Source of the DNA: Flammula alnicola
Taxonomy: Eukaryota > Basidiomycota > Agaricomycetes > Agaricales > Strophariaceae
Length of the DNA stretch: 64,000 nucleotides
Reading direction: 5' to 3'
Assembly: GCA_015499995.1 (NCBI GenBank)
Contig: JADNRV010000242.1
Location: 1-64,000, forward strand
Below the pieces are notes generated by a model. That model ran no database searches, had not been told where the DNA came from, and worked only from the letters and a program-made list of their open reading frames with translations. The position numbers and the translations under genes are program-made. Positions 12,306 to 24,229 of this stretch are shown here, piece by piece (position 1 is the stretch's first letter; every line of letters begins with the position of its first letter).

Positions 12306-13119
12306 CGTTTGTTGTGGTACGGTGGCAAGTGCTTACATCGCTGCAATTTGGCTTCAATGATCATTGTCAATATAAGAGACCGTGGCAAATTATTTCGGAG
12401 CCATGTTCCTTATTCGGAGGGTTTCAACAATGAAATTTGAAGTATTACAATGATACAGCATAACACACCAGTCATTCAAGCTTCAAGTTCCAGGTCTATT
12501 ATATTTGCAATTCACTCCTTGCATATTAGTAATTACTACTCGCAACGAGTTCGCAATCCAAGGTCAGATAAATGATGTGCCGCACTCGGCATGCGTTGGT
12601 ACCGGAAGCCGTAATACTAAAAGCTGTCATGCTCAAGCCGACACGGGTTCAAACTCTCACCGGCACTCACAGTCGCAGCCGTGGCCAGTTCCGACTTCGG
12701 ACTTCGAACATGTCACAAGCCGCCACAAAATACTTACCTCCAAGCGTCAAGGTGACAGACCTTATCCAGAAACAACGTCTCATCTGGTCCCATATCACTG
12801 CCGAGCGGTTATGCCATTCCTGTAACTCGTATGAATCGGTATACCAGGCGAGACAGATATGTGGCAGGCCGACGCGACACGGCACATAATGCGGCCCAGA
12901 CGCCATGCCTATAACATACGGCGCTTTCCTCGACAACTTTCGGGGAATCTGCATCCCGAGAGTGATAAGACTGGATCGCCGCGGTTGCGTGCAGCCAGAG
13001 GTATGACGATCGACGACGTCACGAAGAGAAGACGGCTGGGATTCGTCTGGCGCTATTCGTACCTCAAAGGATATGGCACATTGTCGACCAATAATGCATG
13101 ATAAGGGTCATTATATTCA
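12306..13119. other. intergenic, unrecognised open frames
   Basis: The upstream region of the dioxygenase gene. Both strands hold medium-length open frames around 12570-12955, including a minus-strand stretch ending at a GTAAGT donor-like site near 12740. None matches a family I know or assembles into a longer gene. A tRNA-like sequence at 12577-12666 was considered and rejected. Confidence 0.3.
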
Positions 13120-14696
13120 TCATGATTCTTGTAATAAGAGCTCATCCTGCCAATGAACCGAACAAAAATCAATGCACCTGCGATCCTGGATATATGGTCC
13201 ACCCTCTACACAATGATATGTCCTTGCGAGATTCGCATCATGGCCGAATCGGTTGTTTCTGTCAATCCGCAAGACGGATGAGATCTCGTTGGTACGGAGA
13301 TGCGGCATATACAGCGAAATCTTCCTGAGCGAGCGAGTCGCGGAAGCCATGTCTCGCAATGCCTCGTATTGATCCCTATTCATCGGTGTGGTGGGGTACG
13401 TCCATTCACAGATGTCGAGCCGTGATAACGTTGGGAATAGCGCGAGAACTTGCGAAATGGCCTTCTGCTCGTCCCAAACCTCTTGTTAGCCCTGCGCTGC
13501 AATGACGTGGACGTAATCAGACTTACGAGTTGCTTCACTTCGCGGTAGTAGAAACCGCCAGTCCAACACTCCAGCTCAATTGAGATGCCGCCGAACAGGC
13601 TCATAATTTGAGCTGTCGTAGCAGCTGTGATGATGCGAGAAACGGCGCAATGCTTCAGATTGGGAAACCCGCACGTGGTTGAAAGCAGGATCTCCGTGTT
13701 GCGGACGTAGTCTACGACTCCGTTAAAATCCAGCACAAGGCATCGAATATATTTGAGGCTGTCGCATTTCGCAGCAAGTCGTGTTAGCAGCCCAGGTGTT
13801 CCCGAGATCGTATGAAGGTCGGGCAGCATATTGATCTTCATTTTTTCCGTGCTCAAGAAGGGATCCACGTCGAGGAGGAACAAATATCGAATGGATGGAT
13901 GGGTGACCAGGAAGAGAGTGAATGCTGTCATGGCTTCCCGAGGTACACCTCGGATGTATAAGGTCCTAAGCCGTGGAAAGGACAAAGAGCTAAGGACGTT
14001 GAAATGCGATGCGTGGTGTCCAATGAATAGGTCGAGATATTCGAGTGATATCGATGGAGTGAAAAGTGCGGAAATGAGAAAGGTCCAATTCATGTCTGTG
14101 GCTTCTTTTAGCGCCCGTCAATTAATTAATTAAATGACGGAATTTTTACCGGAAGAATAGTGGGCGTGGTACTTCACTTTTTGTAAATTTGGACGGACGG
14201 CGTATTGGTGTATGTCTGTTGGCCTCAGGAACCAGTCTACCGGCAATGCCGGCCATACGAATCCCCATATTGAAACTTCCGTCAAGCCCCTACAATCTCG
14301 ATAAATGGCCCCGAGAAGATCCAAAAACTCGCTTGCTGTAGCGTCATTGCTGATCGCACACGGCAGGCGTCTAAACTTGACAGTGCGTAGTCGATCCATG
14401 TCCTTGAATATGTTCATGTCGATCCACGTATGACTTGGGAATGAATGTTCGGGTTGCCACCCCTTAGCGGTCTCGATCGATAGAGAAACTGTTCTCCTCG
14501 CCAATGGCGCATTATTGAGTAAAAGTCGAAAAGTATCTGTTCGGGATGGGGAATCGCTGCGCAACATTATTTTTGTATACAGGTACCATCGGGCAGGAGC
14601 GAGGTATGATGATGAGGTCAGCGCTAAGTTGGCAAGGTCAGGGGGTCCTAGAAAGCCGCAGATGTGGCCCCATAGTTCTGCAGGCAAAAGTTCCAT
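13120..14696 (-). CDS. F-box / LRR-like protein
   Basis: A predicted substrate adaptor of an SCF ubiquitin ligase. Three exons, 14696-14150, 14095-13527 and 13479-13120, join in frame to 491 residues. The N-terminus MELLPAELWGHICGFL...DLANLALTSSSYLAPARWYLYT is an F-box-like helix set that would contact Skp1. The rest consists of irregular leucine-rich strands (LEYLDLFIG, LRTLYIRGV, LKYIRCLVLD, LRKISLYMP), the usual layout of basidiomycete F-box proteins, with variable target-recognition surfaces. The introns have GT-AG borders of 54 and 47 bp. The first intron contains an (TTAA)n stretch. The target is unknown. It sits head to head with the decayed F-box relative at 14957. Confidence 0.75.
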
Positions 14697-14956
14697 GTCG
14701 TGAGAGTAGAGAATAGCTTTGCATCGCCGTCCCTGCTGGTAGGTAAACCGCCTACGAAGCCATTCTCACGGGCCGCCAATGGCTTCGGAATTATCGGCTA
14801 TTTGGCAACAATCTCTACGAACAACAATATTAAATATTAAATCCGAACCTCGTCTACTAGTACTCCAAGCTTCTCCGACTGATAGTCTGATGCAAGCTGT
14901 CCCCATCCTTTCTATGATTATCACCATCCATCGCGAGGTATAAAACTCAGACGAGA

Positions 14957-16247
14957 ATGACAACTTCTCAGGCCTCAACGTTCAACATCAAAACAACTCG
15001 GTTATCCCTAGGGTTCCGCCCGACGTCTGGAGGCTTATCTTCGAAGTGTGCCTTCAGTGCAGAAAACTTGAAATTTGACCGCTAAAGAAGACCGAAGGGC
15101 CTCTCTTATTCTCTCAGATCTGCTCGAGTTAGACGGAGATGGCTGTGGGTGCTCCAGAACTTTGGCGGCATATCAACGTCCGTATCCGACTGAAGGATGG
15201 GTCGTCAGCCCAAAGAAGGAGCTCGTCGAGTTGAACCTTGCACGTTCTGGGAGTTTACCTCTTGTAGACGCTTTGACTGTCATTGGGACTTACAACAAAT
15301 CGTGGCCTCCTGCTATACACGAGGTCTTCGAAAATCTTTAGCCTTACCCTCGATCCGCGATGCATTCATAAGGAAGATCTCGACATTTTGTTTACGGTCA
15401 ACGGGTCAGGCGCGCTGTCGATCTTAAAACTCTCGCCGGACATCTGTTCTAATAGAAAGATTTCGAGGATCTGGACGCAAGCTCTGAAACTACAAGACGA
15501 GCATCTGGATGACATGCTCAACGTCGATGTTATGCAAGGACAACTCCAATTCCCCTTTCATTAACTGACAAAGTTTACCATCACCTGTAGAATCTCTGGG
15601 GACTATTTTTTTAGGATCCTCGCCTGCACTCAAAATCTCGCCTATGCCCAGCTCCACTCGATATTTTATCCTATGCCGGACGAAGTCATTCTTCCCACCC
15701 TCGAAACACTAGACATGAAGGAATACTTTGACGTCCCTCCGCCCTTGACAAAGTTCCTGGACATCATTCAAGCACCATCTCTCGCGACCGTATGTTTCCG
15801 GGGCGACCTCTATTGGGAGCAAGAATCTTTTTCGGTATTTTATATCGCTCTTGTTGCTCTATTCGTTCTTTTACCCAGGATGCATGCTCTGACTTCGACG
15901 ACAAGGATCTGCTCGATTGTTTTACCCAGATGCCATCCTTGGCGATGCTTGACATCCAATCGGACCCCAAAACGGAGCATGGTTGTTTTCCTGTATGCAC
16001 GGATATCATGATCGAGGCGTTGGCGCCTTGGGATACACAGGGCGGCAAATTTATTCTTTGTCCGAATCTCAAAAAACTCAAGGTTGACTGGACCGAAGTC
16101 CGGACTATCGTTAACGACACCAACTCTGCCGACATGATTGAGGCTAGATCGGGAGGAGAATTTTGCGTTATGCGTTGCCTGAACCACATCAAGATTGGAA
16201 ATTTCCAAAAACACGACCCCGCTCTCGTATCCCCCCGCGTAACATAG
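14957..16247 (+). pseudogene. decayed F-box protein gene
   Basis: Remnants of one F-box protein lie in order but in changing frames. First comes RVPPDVWRLIFEVCLQ (F-box start, near 15010), then a stop after about 12 residues. Next is APELWRHINVRIRLKDGSS (near 15150), the standard post-F-box segment. Then come ELVELNLARSGSLPLVDALT and, in another frame, SLTLDPRCIHKEDLDILF. After 15670 there is a longer readable tract: MPDEVILPTLETLDMKEYFDVP, then DDKDLLDCFTQMPSLAMLDI and CPNLKKLKVDWTEVR. Some breaks could be introns, but the early stops and frame changes inside conserved phrases favour a pseudogene. Transcript data could reverse this. Confidence 0.6.
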
Positions 16248-16693
16248 TTCGTTTCCTGGAGCTGAAAAAGGGAGGATTGAAACCCCAAATCCGCCTTGTG
16301 GAGTGTTTTTCTTAGATCCGGTACCCTCCAGTAGCTGATAGATTTTTGGTCCAGTTAATCAATCCTCCATTTCTAAACTCCTACCGATGCGTGGAGGTTG
16401 GATTCTGTATAAGTGTTTTAATCTATCCAATCTTCCGTCTCCAAAGACGAGTGGACGATTTCCATTTCTTGAGTGGAGAAACTCTGGCTTACAAAGGCCT
16501 TTTGCTCCGATAGGAACAGGACTTGTAAGTGGGGAAACGGAAGTATTTGTTTACCTTGGTCTCCTGCCTCCCTCTGACGCCCGAAATTATAGAATTATAG
16601 ATCCAATTCCTCCTACAATGGACCTAGCATAATTAAAATAAGGACTTCTCCGTACCACTCAGTCTCCCACTGTATTGCCCACCCCTGTCCCGC
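16248..16693. other. intergenic between F-box remnant and Nudix gene
   Basis: Nothing recognised. It should contain the 3' ends of two converging genes (the F-box remnant on plus and the Nudix gene on minus). Confidence 0.3.
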
Positions 16694-17263
16694 TCACTGG
16701 CATTTTCTGACCCAAATGCTCCCCTTTGCCTCGACAATATCTAACGCTTGCTTCACGACATCCCGGTCACTCTGGAACGTGAGACGCGCAATAGCAGCCT
16801 TCGCCTCTAGAAATTTGGAGTCGAAGTGTTCATTCTCCATCTGTGAGTCTTCCACTTTCTCCACGCCGTCCTCCACCAATGATATGTACCAGAAGATCAT
16901 CTTCATCTTTCCTTTTCCCAGCTCGCGAATGGTAACCGAAACCGGCTCAACCAGCCCGTCCACCACCTCCGTGGCATGCACGTCGCACACCCCAGGTGCA
17001 GGTGCTCGCGTGGGCATACGCTGCGGCCAAAGGCGGCATGCATATCCCGTTTCTTCGTAGGTCTCTCGAACGGCGGCTTGTTCCACCGTCTCCCCTCTAT
17101 CTTTGCGACCTTTCGGAAGGAGCCATTCGTCCTTGATGAGTTGATGCAAGACGCAGACTTCGAGTTTGTTAGAGGATGCGTTGCGGCGAAAAAGGATGCT
17201 TCCGGCGGATATAATAAAATCCCCGGCGAGGAATTGCCTCGTGGGATATCTTGGTGCAGCCAT
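16694..17263 (-). CDS. Nudix hydrolase
   Basis: Hydrolyses a nucleoside diphosphate linked to another moiety, or a diphosphoinositol polyphosphate, using a metal-binding Nudix helix. It is a single exon of 189 residues starting at the ATG at 17263 (MAAPRYPTRQF); an upstream in-frame GTG is not needed. The Nudix box is GRKDRGETVEQAAVRETYEE followed by TGY, which fits G-x5-E-x7-RE-x2-EE-x-G. Before it, SAGSILFRR and DEWLLPKG form the expected beta strands. Length and layout resemble fungal diphosphoinositol-polyphosphate / diadenosine-polyphosphate hydrolases (Aps1-like), but the substrate cannot be fixed from sequence alone. There is no signal peptide, so it is probably cytosolic or nuclear. 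Confidence 0.85.
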   Translation of the reverse strand: MAAPRYPTRQFLAGDFIISAGSILFRRNASSNKLEVCVLHQLIKDEWLLPKGRKDRGETVEQAAVRETYEETGYACRLWPQRMPTRAPAPGVCDVHATEVVDGLVEPVSVTIRELGKGKMKMIFWYISLVEDGVEKVEDSQMENEHFDSKFLEAKAAIARLTFQSDRDVVKQALDIVEAKGSIWVRKCQ

Positions 17264-18847
17264 AACCACGCAGGGATAGACGACGGAAGAAAAGCCTTTG
17301 TGTGCGACGATGCGTGTTGGAGTGCACTGCGAGCGTGAGTCCGAATGACGATGTAGTAGGCCGGCGGGAATTTCGCTTCCATGGTCTTAATAGTGCTTTG
17401 TCTAGCACAGCATTGACAGATTGATGATAAGCGCCCCGTGGCATTTGACGAACGTGCGTCGTATACACAGGAGGGCCGATTTTCCCGACTTTAGACCGCT
17501 CAAGCGCTTAACGTACGAAGGCGTCTTGATAGAACGATGAATGAATATGTATAGGCAAGTTGCTCTACCTTCCTCTTTCTTCGTCATCCAGTTCAGGTGC
17601 GTAAAAGGTCGGTCAAATAGTATAAATTCCCAAGCAAAAATTGGCATTGGATATGTATGGGAAGCCATCCTCGCGTGGACGTCAGATATAAGCACCACAA
17701 GTCGTGTGACCACTCTTTATCGATTTATCTGTGAATCTAATCCAGCTGATGATAGCGATGAACTAAACTTATGTCGCTCGTATGGTCCTCGCCGGAGATT
17801 CAGTTTTCTGCTGTAGATGAACGATGTAATCTAGACCAAGATCACCTCCGTGCAGTTCTTCGTTTGAAGCTCCGTGTTACCTTGATAACAGCAATTCAGT
17901 TCGCTGAACTGTCTGCGATCCTTTTTAGTGATTGGCGGAGACGGGATTGGGCAGTCGAACAATCATGGACCAACCAGATCTGACGACGCCACCCACGTAG
18001 ATAACACATTCAGGTTCTTCTAAGTTCTAAGTAGGTTACTAAACGCCACATCTGAATTTCATGTTACCCCAATTACCCCAACGTTTCGCAATCGCCTTCC
18101 TGCCTGGGTTAGAATTAACTTTGTGAAATGTTGGATGGCATTTGAACGTTGTCATTTCTATATGAAATCTGCAGAACTCTGTTAAGTTCAGGTCTATCCT
18201 GGCCGGTGTTAATCACAATGGTCACATCGCGATATTGAGAAATCCATTTGCATCCAATTTGCGTCCTAAAGTTCATTAAGTCGTGTAAATCTGCATCCCG
18301 TGGCACTGAAATGGTGGAACGAAGATTATTATATTTAAATACGCGCCAAGAACTCACCTCCTGACACACTTCGCGGAAGTGAAATTAAGTCTCCTTCGAT
18401 ACTCGTCGCCGCTGTCGCTCTGCAAGGACTCTTAACTTGGCCGCAAACCTACCATGTGCACGTGGGTATTTATAGGGCGGAACAAGTCTAGGCATGAGCT
18501 CGACGGAGGCCCAGAAAGCATCATTGACACAATGCCGAATTAACAATACATTTGAGAGCATGCAGGACAGCGAGTTCTTCGAGGGAGAGGGAATATAACA
18601 GACATGAAGATAGAATGTGGTCAAGAGTAACCTCAATGCATTCAGGCATGAGGATTGTTTTCTGAATGTCGCATTTCAAATCAAAGCAGACACACTGAGC
18701 ACATCTGAACATTCATCGAGCTTTTAATGTTACAATTCGTCCTTATGACCCTTATTGATAATACAAGTGGACTTTACACTACATACGCCGACCGTCAGCG
18801 AGTGTGAATCACAGCAACATTGACACGTACCTGACGCAAACGAACGC
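17264..18847. other. gene-poor stretch
   Basis: About 1.6 kb with only short open frames on both strands, AT-rich in its middle (17.5-18.4 kb). No family resemblance, inverted repeats or RNA genes were seen. It contains the promoter side of the Nudix gene. Confidence 0.3.
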
Positions 18848-19225
18848 TCATTCTGCGACACGACCATTATCGGCCCCGCTCTTACGTGCTCCATATCCTC
18901 CTTTGTCTCCCCCCTTAGGCGCATAAGGCTGCTCTGCGCATTCGACATGCCGATACTCATCCGTTCGAACTCCCGCACGACTCCACTCGCCCGAAGGCGG
19001 CTCGTAGGCCTTCTGCACAAGGTCCGACTCGGGGTCGATGCGATAGACGGTGGTATCTTCTGGCGGGGTACAATCCACCTCCTTCGAGTAGCTGTCGGCG
19101 CTATGTTTGCCGCTCAACAACGAAGCCGTGGTGTGTATCGGGCTCTTTTGTATGTTTCGTTGGCCTGTGAATCGAGTGATGCGGCTGGTGCTGAGCACTG
19201 AGCGGATTTGAGGTGTACGAAACAT
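18848..19225 (-). CDS. small, probably mitochondrial protein
   Basis: A single-exon gene of 125 residues. The first 40 residues (MFRTPQIRSVLSTSRITRF...) are rich in Arg, Ser and Thr and nearly free of acidic residues, typical of a mitochondrial presequence. The mature part is hydrophilic and charged: GKHSADSYSKEVDCTPPEDTTVYRIDPESD, then EPPSGEWSRAG and DKGGYGARKSGAD. It looks like a small conserved basidiomycete protein of unknown function that I have seen with the same SADSYSKEVD...PPEDxTVYRxDP pattern; this memory is not checked. There are no membrane segments or catalytic motifs. Confidence 0.6.
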   Translation of the reverse strand: MFRTPQIRSVLSTSRITRFTGQRNIQKSPIHTTASLLSGKHSADSYSKEVDCTPPEDTTVYRIDPESDLVQKAYEPPSGEWSRAGVRTDEYRHVECAEQPYAPKGGDKGGYGARKSGADNGRVAE

Positions 19226-19518
19226 TGGGACTTGGCTGGGAGGTCGATTTTGCTTCGTCGCTGGTTACGGAGACAGCGAGGGCGCGGCTTCTGGGGGATT
19301 CCAATGGTCGAGACGCTGTTAAAGGGGTTGACAGTGACACCACGGGAACAATATGATGATGTAAGGTCACGTGGAGTCAAATCAATCTTATCTTATCTAC
19401 CCTGCGTAGTCATGGGCAGTATCATTGTTCCAACCATCGTTCGGTAGAAAATCTAGAAAGGAGCTTCTCAAAATTTCTGGAAAATCGACACTTCTGTCTT
19501 CAGGGAGAATCAAATACA

Positions 19519-19689
19519 TCGAACCCCTCATAACCCATACCTCTGTTAACCCATAACCCCTCATATCCCATAAGCTTTAGCGGCTAACGAACTGAGATTT
19601 ACACCAAAATTGACCTCTCATAACCCATAACCCCCCATAACCCATAGCGTGGGCCGTCCACCGAGGGGTATGGGTTATGAGGGGTTCGA
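19519..19689. repeat. TIR element rich in AACCCATAACCCC
   Basis: The left end TCGAACCCCTCATAACCCAT and the right end (same in reverse complement, 19667-19689) form inverted repeats of about 22 bases. Inside are further imperfect copies of AACCCATAACCCC on both sides, so the 171-bp unit can fold as a long hairpin. The motif looks telomere-like at first sight but is neither a regular TTAGGG array nor at a chromosome end. A MITE-like element is the best guess; a target duplication could not be fixed. Confidence 0.6.
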
Positions 19690-20215
19690 CTATAGTTCGA
19701 ATTTAATCCAATTTCAGCGAATTCTAGCGCACCGACGCACAAGGGTACCATTGCAAGAATCGAGCTCGGCTGAATTGATTCACCAGAGGGCGACTGAAAT
19801 AGAGAACCTGAATGTGCATCGTACGGAAAACAACGGATTTTTAGCACACAATCGTTACAATAATAGACGAGAAACACGACTCGCCTGCGAAATTGATCAC
19901 GGAGGGGTACCTCGTGTAGAAAGTTGTGCCGGATAAGTTCAAGCTTGATAAGTCATCCAGATGATGGACGTAAAATTTGCTACGGGTAAAACCACTTCAG
20001 AGGCATCACTCAATTAAGGAAGCATGGTTTTTTTTTTGGCGGTGTAGGTTCAACGGAGGTCGGCGGAAGAAAAAGGGAGGGTGATGCGTAAAAAGTTCCG
20101 TGCTGTGCTTGTGTTTGCCAATGTTATGAGTGGAAGGCCGGCTTGTCCAATGAACACGAACAGAATTTCGTTTTCTTTTGTTTTTCTGTCTTTCACTCTC
20201 CTTTTTTCGCCATAA

Positions 20216-23200
20216 ATGTCGTCCAAGGCCAAGGCAAAAGCGCTGGCAGGTGAATTTGAGGACGATGAGGTCGCCTCTATGCTGGGGCTCGACTCTTCCA
20301 CTCCAGCAGATCCCGAACAGTGGTCGAGGGACAAGAACGGCGACCTCGACTGGGCATACACAGCACGCTCCGTCAAGAAATGGAGCCACGACGCGCTGCT
20401 CACGCATCTATGGGACAAGTCGTTCTCTATACCTCAGCGAGAGTACAATCCGTCCGCGCCGTTCGTTTGGATCCAGCTTCAGTCTGGGGACATCGTTACA
20501 CTCCCTCATGGGTATCGCCTGCCCTTGATGTTCGTCGCGAAGTACCGATGGGAGATAACTCTCACCAAAATTACGAACGAGCGCACCTGGAAGGCGGAGC
20601 GGGCCAACGTATTGCACCTTTCGCGCCTATGTGAAAACCTCTTTCGGCGGGCACAGGCGAAGGCCTCACGCGGCGGCATGGAGAAAGGATGGCGATGTGT
20701 CATGTTCGACAGGCTATTGGCGAGGTTCTACAAACACTGGCCTCGTAATGACCCAGAAGGAGGAAAGGGTTTTCTGACTACGCACGGGCCAAAAGAGTAC
20801 GACAGAGACGTACTAAAGCACGGTATGTCGTGCCACTCCCACAAACAGGGCGCTACTAATTTTTTTTTTACTTAGATTGGAAACGATGGTGTCTGAGGGG
20901 CTTGAACGGTGTAAAAATGACAGACGAGGAAGTGACGAACGGCATTACGATCGAACAGTTCAGGAAAAACCTGAGGAAGGGCGAGGACGGTATTTGGATG
21001 GTCAAGGATCAGCCTCTCTCTCACATCACCACCGAGGAGCCACAGGCGTATAGTTCCTCCTCCGACCTCACCGACTACGATATGGAGGAAGAAGAATCAA
21101 GTGACGCCGACGCTGAAGGAGAAATTGTCGCAGATGGTGATGATCTGTCCGTTCAGCCTGATACAACCGAAGCTTCCCAAGCGAAGAGACCACGAGAATT
21201 CCCGGTAGACGAAGACGAGGTGGAAAGGGAATCAAAGCGATCCAGGATTGAAGCTGCTACCGAGGAAAGCTATTCCCGCTACCGACAAAACCATCTCTAT
21301 CCCCTGACTCGGACGTTGGCTGCGATGGCCCGCAATCCAGTTTGGGCAGCCTCTCCCTCTGTCGCGAACTCCCAAGTCCCGCATGATTCTTCCTCTACAA
21401 TCCCGCTCCCCGTCACATCACCGGAACGTATGACGTCTAATATACTTCCACCGACTTCTACACCACAGGCCTCAACCTCTGACAATGTCCCGCAGGCCAC
21501 CGTGGAAGCTGCAGCGTCCGTTAGCACCGCAGAAATCTTCACCACTTTCGATGAAAATGCTCGCTCCGCTGAGGCGGATGTAGCAACAGCATCCCAGTTG
21601 GCTGCTACCCCTGCTGTCGATGGCTCTACCATTCAACAGGTAATTCGTTCTGTCTCCACTCTCCATCTTTATCACAATGCTTACTCTTCACATTTCGCAG
21701 TCAGAAGTTACTCCAGCCGTACTCCCTGCTGTGCCCCCGGAACCCTCTACCTCCGCACCACCACTAACTACGAGCCCTTCCAAATTCACTCGTGGAATGA
21801 GTACGAGGATGGCGACTAGGGCCGCTCCAAGGGCGTCTGGGATTGGTGCAAACCGTCGCGGCACTTTACCCTCTCGGGTCAGCGCTGCTACGAGTGACAA
21901 GACACCCAGTGACGCAGAGGGCGATGGGTCTACGCCAGCGGCGGCCGGGCCTTCAAGGACGGTTTCGCTGAGGACCAGACAAGCAAAGGGGTCGCAGTCT
22001 GCTAGCACCTCCACCATTCGTGTGAAGTATCGCGATCCAAAAAAGACTGCGAGCGCTTCTAGTCCTAAAGTTATAATTCAACAACAGGCCAGGAATTCTG
22101 CGCCGAAGGCCCCGGCTAAAAGATGGCTCCCAGCCCCGTCCTCGTCTTCATCGTCGCTCTCCTCTGCACGTGCTGCCGCAAAGCCCTCTGGCCCTTCGGA
22201 CGTGGATGCACAGTACACTATTCCGCAACACATTCTCAACGCCAAGGCACTCGAGCTGCTCGTCAACTTGGTCGACGCTAAACAGGTGCTGCAAAATAAG
22301 CTTCCGAGTACGTCGTCAGCGGCGGGTGGGGCCTGGAATACGAGTTCCAATACCGAGGGTGATCAACGTGCCCTGGAGGGCGGCTTCCGCGATTTTGACT
22401 TTGAAAGTCGCTTCTCCTCCGTCAAGGAGGAGCTCGTGGGGATCGTTAAGCGGCTGCAGAGCCTGGAGAAGGAGACTAGGGAGCAGCGTGAGCTCGGGCG
22501 AAACCGCGACGAGAAGCTGCTGAGGGACGAGGCTGTAGATTGTCATCCATCCGCAGTTTCCCAGGATATCCTCACCGACCAAAGAGCCGATGCGGATACG
22601 GATGTAGTGATGGGAAATGCTGGGTCGTCGGTGGCGGCCGCGAGCGCTATGGAGGTCGGGGTCTCAAAGCGTGCATTCGGCGAAACCTCCGTGCAGACCG
22701 AGGAAGAGTCAAGGCAGCAGGGACGTCTCGGCCTCGAAAGCGAGGAAAAGCGGACTCAAGCACCAACAGGAACGCCGTCCATCAGCAGCCTGCATGTGGA
22801 GATGCAAACTATCGACAATAATTCTTCCTCGGAGCCAGACACGGATATGACGATGAACGCCGTTTCATCTCTCCTGAAGGAAGAGTCTATGGACCCTCGG
22901 ACGCACATGATGACCTCCAACCTCTCGCTCCTCGTGGACAACCTCGTGTCGGTGAAGATGGTCTCCGTGATGCAGAACATGGTCAAAGGGAAGGCTAAAG
23001 AGGGCTCAGTGTCCGGCTCCGACGCACCCAACCAGCCGTCGCCATCGCTCTCACACTCACCAGATTCGTTCGGCGTCGTGGCCTCTCTTCTCGAGGAACT
23101 TAGAGGCATGAAAGAGGAGGCGCGAGCCAGGGAGCAGAGGGAGAAGGAGGAGATGCAAGCGATGCGGGAGCTGCACTCCGCAGAAGTCGACGCCCTCCGA

Positions 23201-23629
23201 AGGAGACTCTCGTACCTCGAGTCGCAAAATCGTCACAACGACGCCATTCAGACGAACAGCGTTAGCTCCAGCGGTGGCCGCTATCGTTCATCCTCATCAC
23301 ATCCCGAACAAGCTGACGGTGGGCAACATATGTCGGCTCCTCCTGGCGGAGAACCTCTCGAGAACGGACGACATGGTCGCCACCGCTATGCTTATCCTAA
23401 TGGACACAGGCAATTCTCGCCTGCGGCCTACGGGCCGGGTGAAAACGGCTCCAGTTCGTCGAAAGACCCCCCTCCGGTTCGCATCTATACAATGCCCACG
23501 CCAACGCCCTCGGAGAGAAACTTCTCGTTCACACGTCCGGGTTCGGACAGAGACGACGAAATACCACTTCCTATCAAGTCGCAGAGGAAGCAGCACATAA
23601 TGGCCTTTCCTCGACCCCACATCGGCTGA
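20216..23629 (+). CDS. large low-complexity/coiled-coil protein, unknown function
   Basis: Three exons, 20216-20822, 20876-21639 and 21701-23629, close to 1,099 residues. Residues 1-220 look folded: DWAYTARSVKKWSHDALLTHLW, a VWIQLQSGDIVTLPHGYRLPLMFV segment and an Arg/Lys-rich helix region ending PKEYDRDVLKHDWKRWCLRG. The remainder is acidic then Ser/Thr/Pro-rich: EEEESSDADAEGEI, an NLS-like KRPREF...RESKRSR, and basic stretches with RRGTLPSRV. Short helical segments follow (HILNAKALELLVNLVDAKQVLQ and VASLLEELRGMKEEARAREQ), the latter a coiled coil of about 60 residues. It may be a nuclear scaffold or regulator; I do not recognise the N-terminal region. Introns are canonical (53 and 61 bp). 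The ATG follows a T-rich leader that may be part of a pyrimidine-rich promoter. Confidence 0.75.
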
Positions 23630-24229
23630 TCGATGGGTCCATGTCGTCTGGTCTGCCTTCAGACGACGCACATATGTCTATGCCCCCACCTACCTCCAAT
23701 ACGTTCACTAGATTTGAATCGTACCTTCCAAGTTGTACTACCAGAGATCTTCGTTGTCGTCTGTCATTGTTCTGCCACCTTTCTCCTACCAACCTCCCCT
23801 TAATCGCTATGTTTACCAACTTTCAAAAATGAATCCAGCCGATAGAATCAATATCGTCTGTCAGCCCCTTTTAATTATGTGTAATACTTATGCCATTGTC
23901 ATCATCAGTACTGCAGATACTTCAAGTACTCTTTCTACGTATGACCCGATTTCAAAACCACTGACATGGTACGGACAAAGTGGCATGAGTATTATTCTCT
24001 GCCTTACTAGCACAAAGTACTCGGTACAGGCTACAATCTCAGGTTAATTGGATTGTCGAACGGTTGAAAATACAGTTAGTGTGCAAGATGTACATTCTCG
24101 TGCTGGTGTAGTGAGATCAAGCAGCGTCGGCTAGATTAGATTACATAGCATCAGAGGCTGTGCATAGATAGACTCTTATGCCTTCGACGCGACACCGAAC
24201 GGCCTGCTCGACGCGTATCCGAGCTCCAG
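23630..24229. other. intergenic, nothing recognised
   Basis: 3' flank of the large coiled-coil gene. No gene, repeat or RNA signal was seen. Confidence 0.3.

Noticed and set aside
12577..12666. tRNA-like sequence: GTGCCG...CGGCAC ends, a possible D arm and GGGTTCAAACTC resembling a B box
   Set aside because: The T stem does not pair, the anticodon arm cannot be placed, and the acceptor has a mismatch. At best a decayed tRNA or SINE head.
12667..12955. Possible minus-strand gene with YVPCRVGLPHICLAWYTDSYELQEW
   Set aside because: Composition is protein-like, but there is no family match, start context or consistent downstream exon, and the plus strand is equally open.
14957..16247. Intact multi-exon F-box gene
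   Set aside because: Stops and frame changes fall inside conserved phrases near the F-box, and no set of GT-AG introns that I tried restored them. Kept as a pseudogene with moderate confidence.
19519..19689. Internal telomere array
   Set aside because: The motif is irregular, present in both orientations and bounded by inverted repeats. An element is a better explanation.
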